Of a stretch of 64,000 nt of DNA, positions 24,846 through 31,177 are shown piece after piece. The stretch covers positions 62,001 to 126,000 of the forward strand of contig CAIVEW010000073.1 in assembly GCA_903905065.1 (NCBI GenBank), given 5' to 3'. Source of the DNA: an uncultured Bacteroidota bacterium. GTDB taxonomy: Bacteria; Bacteroidota; Bacteroidia; Chitinophagales; Chitinophagaceae. The notes beneath the pieces are model-generated. The model was not told the DNA's origin. It searched no databases and was given only the letters and a program-made list of their open reading frames with translations. Numbering within the stretch: position 1 is the first letter of the stretch; each line of letters opens with the position of its first letter. The position numbers and the translations under genes are program-made.

Positions 24846-25946
24846 ATGAAACGATTGCTGGCGTGGTTGTGCGTTTTATTTGGAGTGGCGGCACTTATTG
24901 TGTCCACCTCCCGCTCTATCATGCACAGCATTGCTGCGGCTCGCGATGTTTCAGACTACACCCCTTGGTGGGCTATACAGCACAGCGATTGGGGGGATCT
25001 TGTGGGCATGTCTTACCTCGATGATGTACCAAAATTCAGAGAAGCGAAACGATACAACTTTGGCAAAGCGGACACCTGCGATAAGACGGTAGATCTTTAC
25101 CAATGGGGAGATAGCTACCTGCAAGACGTACCAGACTCGGTTTACAGACATGTAAGTGCGTATCATTTCCTTTTCAGAAACGACTCCTTCACCTTTAAAT
25201 TGGACACCACTAAAAGAAACATACTCATTATTGAGTCCGCGGAGCGGTTTGTACGGTCGAAATTTCGTGACACAGGATTTATAAACTATCTTAATATCGC
25301 CTGCGCAGAGAGCCGCTCGCAAAACCCTGATATCGGCCTGGTAAAATACCCGGTTCGCCATATTGCTACGGCATCGGTTTTACCTGATTTCAACATTGAC
25401 GATCTGTTTAACAAAAAGATAAACCAGAACCTCGAATACAACCTATTTAATTACAATTTTCTCAAACGGCCGCGGCTACTAAAAGCGGATATCAACTATT
25501 ATAGTTTTAATCGTGCATCCGGCGACGTTGCGGTTTCAGATAACGGACAATACCTTTTCTTTAAGCCAACCATCACCAACCCGGATGTCGCCAGTAGTTA
25601 CGAGTCCGTGAACACGAGGCAGATAGACAGCATCGTGAATTCACTTAACAAAATATACATTCATTACAAACGTGCGGGCTTTTCAGAGATATATCTTGGA
25701 ATAATTCCAAATCCGGCCAGCATATTGCAACCAGAGGGCTATAATGACCTGATTCCGTTGGTACAAGGTCATCCGGCGCTCAAAATGCGCGTCATTGATC
25801 TTTATTCCGTGTTTAAACAACACAAGAAACCGGCAACATTGTATCGGGCTGGCGATACACACTGGAATGATAACGGTATGAAGATATGGCTGGAAAAGGT
25901 CAATAAAATTATGGATGAAGAAGCAACTAAACTAACAAATATGTAA
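24846..25946 (+). CDS. membrane-anchored SGNH/AlgX-like protein (DHHW-type)
   Basis: The 366-residue protein has one N-terminal membrane segment or signal (about 4-22). YQWGDSYLQDV (Gly88-Asp89-Ser90) fits block I of SGNH hydrolases and GDTHWNDNGMKIW near residue 340 fits the D-x-H-W block of the AlgX/AlgJ/DHHW group. Such proteins move acetyl groups onto exported polysaccharides or cut them, in the periplasm. No acyltransferase membrane partner is adjacent; an MBOAT gene lies 16 kb away. Substrate unknown. Confidence 0.65.
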   Translation: MKRLLAWLCVLFGVAALIVSTSRSIMHSIAAARDVSDYTPWWAIQHSDWGDLVGMSYLDDVPKFREAKRYNFGKADTCDKTVDLYQWGDSYLQDVPDSVYRHVSAYHFLFRNDSFTFKLDTTKRNILIIESAERFVRSKFRDTGFINYLNIACAESRSQNPDIGLVKYPVRHIATASVLPDFNIDDLFNKKINQNLEYNLFNYNFLKRPRLLKADINYYSFNRASGDVAVSDNGQYLFFKPTITNPDVASSYESVNTRQIDSIVNSLNKIYIHYKRAGFSEIYLGIIPNPASILQPEGYNDLIPLVQGHPALKMRVIDLYSVFKQHKKPATLYRAGDTHWNDNGMKIWLEKVNKIMDEEATKLTNM

Positions 25947-26101
25947 AATAACACAACAATAACTGTCGTTAACGATGGATTTGCAACTAATTCCCAAAAG
26001 ATGGGCTAAATTTGTAGATACCTACTAATTAATTCTAAACACATAGTGGTTTAACACATAATATAATAATAAGATAGGCGTTTCACCGAAAGAAGAACTC
26101 A

Positions 26102-27874
26102 ATGAAAAAAGGATTACTGGTAATTGAAGCTAATGGGACGAAATACGCGACATTAAATAAACTGCTCACCGAACTTCACTACTCAAAAGAAAGGATTTCC
26201 AGGAGTTTTTCTATTGATGAATCTTTATCCCATCCAAAAGATGATTTCTTTATCATAATAGCAGATGTTTCGTCACCTGCCGCCAGTATCGCCCCTTCAT
26301 TACAGGCTATCCAGAAACATTTTAAGAACATTCCGGTCATCGTATTATCAGACAATGATGATAAAGAAGATGCGCTCGCAGCAATACGGGAGGGGGCCCA
26401 GGATTTCCTCGTGAATGGCAAATATGACGCCTGGCAACTGGAGAAGGCGATATTATTTGCAACGGAAAGAAAGACCGTCACGGTAAGAACAGAATATGCG
26501 GTAAGAGAATATAAAAGACATTTTGAGAACGGGCCTATACCCATGTGGATCGTTGACTCCACGACACAGAAATTCCTCATCGTAAATAATGCCGCGGTAG
26601 AAAAATATGGCTACAGCAAGGAAGAGTTCAGGCGGATGACGATCAACGACATACTACCCTCCCATGAAAAGGAGCCTGTTCCCGAAAGCAATATTCTTAG
26701 AAAAAAAGATTTTTATGATGCGGGCTATCGCAAATACCTTACTAAGAAAGGCGAAACATTTTATACGCATATTTACACACACGCCACCCAATTCGGCAAT
26801 ATTGATGCACAGTTAAGTTTTGCTATCGACGTAAATAAAAAAATAGAGATAGAGAAACACAATGAGGAGCTCACTAACCAGATAAGAGCCCAGAAAGAAC
26901 AATTGGAAAGCCTGCTGTATGCAATGGGTTATACCATTTGGTCCAGGAAGGCAGATACGTTTGAGCTTGTTTACGCCTATCCTAATAATGCCTATCTCAA
27001 ACTGTTCGGTCATTCGGCCGATGAAATGATGAAAAACAAAGGCTTGTTTTACAGTGCTGTGCACCCGGACGATGTAGAACTGGTTTATGAATCGCTGAAA
27101 GAGGCGAATACGAAAGGCGTGTCTGAGGTCATTTTCCGTTATGTACACCCTTCCGGCGAAATAAAGACGCTGAAATCACAGATAAATCTGAAGATAGGAG
27201 CAGATGGTAACCCGGATACAATCAACGGTGTCACCTTCGACATATCTAAAGAGAAACAACTTACCGAAACCATACGCAATACAGAACAAAACCTGCTTGC
27301 CACAATAAATAATACCCGCGACCAGGTTTGGTCCGTAAATTCAAAACTGGAAATAGTATTCTGTAACAAAGCTTACCAGGAGTTCATTTACGAGCTGGCA
27401 GGAGTGGTTCCCAAACCCGGTGATTATGTGCTCGGCGAATGGGGTTCCGAATCGTTCTTCAACACCCGGAAAAAGGACTACGAAAGGGCGCTGGCCGGTG
27501 AATCGTTCACCATTTTTGTGGAAGAGTTTTATGATGGCGCCCTGCTCCATAAGGAGATCAGCTCAAACCCCATTATCGACGACGCAGGCAGAATAGTAGG
27601 CGTTATCTGCATAGCCCGCGATATATCCGAACAGAAAAATCAGTTTGTACAGATACAAAAGCAGAACGAAAAACTCAGGGAAATAGCCTGGATCCAGTCT
27701 CATAAAGTACGTGGCCCGGTTGCAAGCATACTGGGGCTCGCTTCACTGTTCAACTACGAGGCCATCCATCACGAAACAAACATAGAAATACTGGAGAAAC
27801 TCACCATTGCCACCCAGGACCTGGACAAAATAATAAAGGAAGTGGTGGACAAAACCAACAACATTCAGCAGTAG
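26102..27874 (+). CDS. receiver-PAS protein with half kinase module (no ATPase domain)
   Basis: The 590-residue cytoplasmic protein starts with a diverged receiver domain (about 1-120; Asp55 in IIIADVSSP, but the conserved Lys after strand 5 is replaced in FLVNGK). Then come three PAS domains, about 132-255, 270-390 and 393-510, and a C-terminal helical pair resembling the HisKA dimerisation domain with QSHKVRGPVASILGL (His near 536). The gene stops there: the HATPase domain of a kinase is missing. It may be a scaffold or signal integrator. It has no paired regulator beside it. Confidence 0.8.
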   Translation: MKKGLLVIEANGTKYATLNKLLTELHYSKERISRSFSIDESLSHPKDDFFIIIADVSSPAASIAPSLQAIQKHFKNIPVIVLSDNDDKEDALAAIREGAQDFLVNGKYDAWQLEKAILFATERKTVTVRTEYAVREYKRHFENGPIPMWIVDSTTQKFLIVNNAAVEKYGYSKEEFRRMTINDILPSHEKEPVPESNILRKKDFYDAGYRKYLTKKGETFYTHIYTHATQFGNIDAQLSFAIDVNKKIEIEKHNEELTNQIRAQKEQLESLLYAMGYTIWSRKADTFELVYAYPNNAYLKLFGHSADEMMKNKGLFYSAVHPDDVELVYESLKEANTKGVSEVIFRYVHPSGEIKTLKSQINLKIGADGNPDTINGVTFDISKEKQLTETIRNTEQNLLATINNTRDQVWSVNSKLEIVFCNKAYQEFIYELAGVVPKPGDYVLGEWGSESFFNTRKKDYERALAGESFTIFVEEFYDGALLHKEISSNPIIDDAGRIVGVICIARDISEQKNQFVQIQKQNEKLREIAWIQSHKVRGPVASILGLASLFNYEAIHHETNIEILEKLTIATQDLDKIIKEVVDKTNNIQQ

Positions 27875-27880
27875 GATTCA

Positions 27881-28141
27881 CTAAAATCTTTCTGCCATCC
27901 CCAGTCCAAAAAGGGCATAGTCATATACAGCGGGGTCTCCGGGATTCATCAATTTCAGTTGCTGCGTAAGCAGGCGCGCATTGGCCCAGTTCGATTTTAT
28001 GTTGTCCAGCAAGCCCAGGCGCTCCGCTACCCGCGCCACATGCACATCAAGAGGGCATATAAGCTGAGCAGGTTTTATCTTTTTCCATATCCCGAAATCG
28101 ACTCCATTACCATCCTTACGAACCATCCACCGTAGGTACAT
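27881..28141 (-). pseudogene. C-terminal half of the interrupted TIGR02757/DUF2400 gene
   Basis: This 86-residue frame (MYLRWMVRKDGNGVDFG onwards) continues exactly where the frame at 30244-30762 ends (RINM), and both match consecutive parts of the intact copy at 28219-29019 (KINMYLRWLVR). It contains CPLDVHVARVAERLGLL and ends YDYALFGLGMAERF. Together the two halves would make a normal protein of about 258 residues. The halves are separated by an AT-rich insertion of about 2.1 kb. The family has an HhH-glycosylase-like look (PLDVH block), but its function is unknown. Confidence 0.9.
28137..28141. other. left boundary repeat TACAT of the insertion
   Basis: TACAT occurs here and again at 30245-30249, at the two break points of the interrupted gene; it may be a 5-bp target-site duplication or the recombination core. 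Inside it an imperfect terminal inverted repeat with GGTAATTG (28151-28158) faces CAATTACC (30231-30238). Confidence 0.6.
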
Positions 28142-28205
28142 GTAGATTCAGGTAATTGTAGTAGTATGTATTTGGTTAGAAAGGTGAGAAGAGGAACTAT
28201 AAACT

Positions 28206-28213
28206 TACTTTTG
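28206..28213 (+). promoter_or_regulatory. -7 promoter box of the element-borne gene
   Basis: TACTTTTG is an exact TAnnTTTG match six bases before the ATG at 28219, so the inserted gene brings its own promoter and a nearly leaderless transcript. Confidence 0.5.
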
Positions 28214-28218
28214 TAAAA

Positions 28219-29019
28219 ATGGAAGTTAAGCATAACTATATTGATGAGGAAATTATAGATTTTCTGAACGAGAAGGTGGATCAATACAATAGACCAAATT
28301 TTATTGAGAATGATCCCATTTCAATTCCGCATAGATATAGCTTAAAAGAAGACATTGAAATTTCAGGATTCTTAGCAGCCTCAATATCCTGGGGCAATCG
28401 GAAAATGATAGTTAAGAATGGTCATAAAATGCTTGATCTACTTGGTGAATCTCCTTTTGACTATGTTATGTCGCATGATGCAAAACAATTAAAAAGACTT
28501 AATGGTTTTGTTCATCGAACTTTTAATCAGGAGGACTTTAAATTCTTCATCAAGGCTCTTAAACATCTGTATCAAGTTCATGGAGGATTAGAAGCAGTAT
28601 TTAATAAATATGCAACTGGGGAAAGCCTTCAACCAGCTATTCATCAATTTAAAAAAGTCTTCTTTGAGATTCCACATTCTCAAAGAACTACAAAACACAT
28701 TTCTGACCCGTTTAAAGGCTCGGCAGCAAAGAAAATCAACATGTACCTTAGATGGCTTGTTAGGGTCGATAATCGTGGCGTGGACTTTGGATTGTGGCGA
28801 AAAATTAAACCATCACAATTATCGTGTCCGTTGGATGTTCACTCTGGTAATATTGCTCGGAAATTAGGATTACTAACAAGAAAACAAAATGATTCAAAAG
28901 CGGTTGCTGAGTTGGATAGCAATCTTCGTATATTGGATGCAAGCGATCCAGTTAAATATGATTTTGCTCTTTTCGGGTTTGGTATAATGAGTACACCGAT
29001 TGAGAAGAAGCTAATTTAA
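28219..29019 (+). CDS. intact TIGR02757/DUF2400 family protein carried by the insertion
   Basis: The 266-residue product covers the whole family: DEEIIDFLNEKVDQYNRP at the start, DIEISGFLAASISWGNR, KKINMYLRWLVRVDNRGVDFGLW and CPLDVHSGNIARKLGLL, ending YDFALFGFG. It aligns end to end with the two native halves that flank it but differs at many positions, so it is a divergent homologue and not a recent duplicate. It lies on the opposite strand to the broken gene. It probably replaces the lost function. The family is uncharacterised; the PLDVH region resembles the catalytic part of HhH-type DNA glycosylases, which is inference. Confidence 0.88.
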   Translation: MEVKHNYIDEEIIDFLNEKVDQYNRPNFIENDPISIPHRYSLKEDIEISGFLAASISWGNRKMIVKNGHKMLDLLGESPFDYVMSHDAKQLKRLNGFVHRTFNQEDFKFFIKALKHLYQVHGGLEAVFNKYATGESLQPAIHQFKKVFFEIPHSQRTTKHISDPFKGSAAKKINMYLRWLVRVDNRGVDFGLWRKIKPSQLSCPLDVHSGNIARKLGLLTRKQNDSKAVAELDSNLRILDASDPVKYDFALFGFGIMSTPIEKKLI

Positions 29020-29056
29020 AGTCTTAATTACAATTTACCTCAAATACCATCTAAAT

Positions 29057-29154
29057 AAATTGCATAAATAAATATGTATTGGTTGTCGCATATTTATTGA
29101 TGCCATTTGTGTTGTCTGGCTTAGGTTTCAATGGTTTAGTAATTTATGCAATTT
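29057..29154. repeat. nested inverted repeats inside the insertion
   Basis: AAATTGCATAAAT (29057-29069) and ATTTATGCAATTT (29142-29154) form a perfect 13-bp outer pair. Partly overlapping the left arm, ATAAATATG (29068-29076) pairs with CATATTTAT (29089-29097). The stretch is non-coding and lies just before the winged-helix gene; it could be a resolution site, an origin or an operator. Confidence 0.6.
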
Positions 29155-29200
29155 GTTTCTATCAATTTTTTTTATTAATTTTTTAAAAATAAGATAAAAA

Positions 29201-29605
29201 ATGAAATGCACAAAGACAAAATGGAACCAGCTAACTACCAGCGGTGCTTATCGGGTAATCAATCTATCACTCTATAATCACATAAGAGATTTACATGCCA
29301 CATTAATGATTGAAGAATTAATTGATATGTACTATTACCAACATGGTAATAAAAAATTGATAGATGACTATATCTACTATACTGATAAAAGTATGGGAGA
29401 TAAGATTTTAGTATCTGCGAATAAGGTTGGAGATCTAAGGAATATATTATTAAACCATAATTATGTTAGTTACATAAGGAAGGGTAATCCATGTAAGGGT
29501 CATTATAAAATTAACTTTGATCAAATAGAGAGGGACATAAAAACTAACCTTAGTTTATCTAAAACAAAAAATGAAGATCAAAATAAGTCAGAAGCAGTCC
29601 AATGA
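29201..29605 (+). CDS. winged-helix replication-initiator-like protein
   Basis: The 134-residue basic protein has a C-terminal half typical of the winged-helix proteins of phages and conjugative elements: a recognition-helix region (ILVSANKVGDLRNILLNHNYVSYI) followed by a wing with RKGNPCKGHYKIN, as in replication proteins that end in a KGxPxxxYYxIN pattern. The N-terminal part (LYNHIRDLHATLMIEELIDMYY) is helical. Function is inferred to be DNA binding or replication control for the element. It is preceded by a structured AT-rich stretch. Confidence 0.55.
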   Translation: MKCTKTKWNQLTTSGAYRVINLSLYNHIRDLHATLMIEELIDMYYYQHGNKKLIDDYIYYTDKSMGDKILVSANKVGDLRNILLNHNYVSYIRKGNPCKGHYKINFDQIERDIKTNLSLSKTKNEDQNKSEAVQ

Positions 29606-29888
29606 AAGCCCTTGTATTAGCTTATTTCATGGCATTTTAATTCTTTTACTATGTTTATCAGCTTCGGTATAATATTATCAGGATCCCTACCAGGATCCCT
29701 TTTAATATATTGTGAAAATTTGTATAGATATAAGAAAAAATTCATTCGGACTATAGATGCCTGTTTTATATGTTAATATATAATTAATATATAAAGAAGC
29801 GGATACTGTGTTTGACTATTTTAAACAGATAACTTTTCTTGCCTGGAAACGGGGTAGGCGGGTTCCCGATCAAAGACAAATAATGAAG
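29606..29888. other. AT-rich non-coding part of the insertion
   Basis: No gene is seen. It has two direct copies of AGGATCCCT (about 29680-29702) and long A/T runs. Confidence 0.4.
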
Positions 29889-30170
29889 TTAAGCCGTAGC
29901 TATTTTTAAGTCATTCTTGAATGCCAGCTTCTTTATCTTGGTTACCGTATTAACATGCACTTTAGCAGCAGCAGCAGCATCTTTACAGGTTAAATCCTTC
30001 TTCAATAGTTCTATAACCTTTTTGTTCTGGGGCTTGCTCAAGAAGGTAAGAGTATCTTCTTTATTACCAGGCTTACGCCCTTTATACAAACCCTTAAGCT
30101 TCGCAATCCTAATCCCGTCAACTTGTCTTTCCTTAGATATATTTCTCTCCATTTCACCGAGCGTTCCACA
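29889..30170 (-). pseudogene. C-terminal remnant of a serine recombinase (resolvase)
   Basis: The frame reads TLGEMERNISKERQVDGIR and then IAKLKGLYKGRKPG, the end of the catalytic-domain E-helix and the start of the DNA-binding arm of resolvases, followed by an HTH (LTCKDAAAAAKVHVNTVTKI). A TAA stop lies just upstream of the first codon shown and the N-terminal catalytic part with its serine, about 120 residues, is missing. An ATG at 30152 could still give an 87-residue DNA-binding fragment. The right end of the insertion lies only about 75 bases away, so the gene was probably cut when the element lost its right part. Confidence 0.75.
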
Positions 30171-30243
30171 TTATCAGCCCATAATTAAGATTGAAAAGAA
30201 TGAGGTGTACTTGTTCGATTAATGCCACATCAATTACCCGCAT

Positions 30244-30762
30244 TTACATATTGATGCGCTTACATGCTGACCCGCGGGCCGGCGTGGATATATGTTTCTT
30301 TGTTCGTTCCGGGTGCTCAATAGAAAAGAAATAGTTGTGAAAATGTATCAGCGCCTGCTCCACGGTTTCTTCTTTGTATGTTTTGGCGGGCACAAAAGCA
30401 TCCTCCAACGAATAATAGCGCATGTAGTGATATTGCAGGAACGATATGAAGTACAGCAGGTCAGTGGCATTAAACGTGCGGTGCGCAAAATGTACGAAAG
30501 GTTTGAGGTCAGTATCCTTGTGATTCACTATAAAATCATGAGGGGCATTACCCATCCAGTCCATCAGTTTCCGGGAGTTGTTGATGATAGTAGTGCGGTT
30601 ACCCCATGCCAGTATTGCCGCAAAGAGGCCGGCTATTTCTATATCCTGCTTTTTTGTGAAAAGATGTGGCATACATACCGGGTCTTTTTCAATAAATGCC
30701 GGCTGGTTATATAGTTTCACCTTATCATCGAGAAATTCTTTCAACTCTGGCATCAACTCCAA
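30244..30762 (-). pseudogene. N-terminal part of the interrupted TIGR02757/DUF2400 gene
   Basis: The 172-residue frame starts MELMPELKEFLDDKVKLY and ends GSACKRINM followed at once by a TAA created at the insertion border. It matches residues 1-175 of the intact copy (DIEIAGLFAAILAWGNR, FAHRTFNATDLLYF, RTKKHIS). The rest of the protein is found at 27881-28141. Its start overlaps the end of the gene at 30753-31085 by ten bases, so it was once translated together with it. A truncated product could still be made. Confidence 0.9.
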
Positions 30763-31085
30763 TTAGCATCAAGAGAATCGCCGGAAGGAAGGGAACATTT
30801 CATTTCCATTTTCAGCGCCGCAATATCCGACTTGAAGTCTTCCCGCGCCTTATCAAACCAGAACTGTTGTTTCTTACCTGCCGGCTCTTTCTTGGCCCTG
30901 CCGATGTTCAGACCGATATCATAACAAATGGGCGTGTGCTTCTTAATAGTTGGGTTACTATCTAAATTTTCGTTGAGCAACGCATCGTAGGCTTCTTGTT
31001 GTTTTTCTATCGTCGCTATTCCCGCTTCGCTATAAGCGGGTATTTTACTCAAAATACTGTCCAGCTTGTCACATAGTGTTTCCAT
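30753..31085 (-). CDS. hypothetical protein upstream of the broken TIGR02757 gene
   Basis: The 110-residue soluble protein starts METLCDKLDSILSKIPAY and has a helical, charged middle with KKEPAGKKQQFWFDKAREDF. No family is recognised and there is no signal peptide. Overlap of its end with the next start suggests a two-gene operon that the insertion has damaged downstream. Confidence 0.5.
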   Translation of the reverse strand: METLCDKLDSILSKIPAYSEAGIATIEKQQEAYDALLNENLDSNPTIKKHTPICYDIGLNIGRAKKEPAGKKQQFWFDKAREDFKSDIAALKMEMKCSLPSGDSLDANWS

Positions 31086-31133
31086 AACCGATTTTTTAAT
31101 ACCAATTTACAAATCTTTAGGAGAGCAAGAACC

Positions 31134-31177
31134 CCGAATCAAGAAAATCCTTCAATCAGGTGAATCAAGGTTTAGAC
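31134..31177. repeat. dispersed repeat, copy 1 (after polA)
   Basis: AATCAAGAAAATCCTTCAAT and the following AGGTGAATCAAGGT form a motif that recurs in altered form at 37959-37996 and, inverted, at 42937-42960. All copies are intergenic. Confidence 0.5.

Larger units (their letters stand above)
28142..30249. mobile_element. AT-rich insertion carrying a replacement TIGR02757 gene
   Basis: About 2.1 kb of DNA visibly richer in A/T than both flanks splits a conserved gene between the codons for Met and Tyr of INM-YLRW. It is bordered by TACAT repeats and carries, in order, an intact divergent homologue of the gene it interrupts (opposite strand), a structured non-coding stretch, a winged-helix replication-like protein, and the C-terminal remnant of a serine recombinase. 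The 5-bp border repeat and the resolvase remnant would fit a Tn3-like ancestry, but no transposase and no long terminal repeats are seen, so the element is probably degenerate or moved by another enzyme. Confidence 0.85.

Noticed and set aside
27881-30762. Group I/II intron or intein as an explanation for the split gene
   Set aside because: A stop codon follows the first half at once, so no intein. I saw no intron-encoded reverse transcriptase or homing endonuclease, and the intact copy on the other strand makes splicing unnecessary. Intron RNA structure was not computed.
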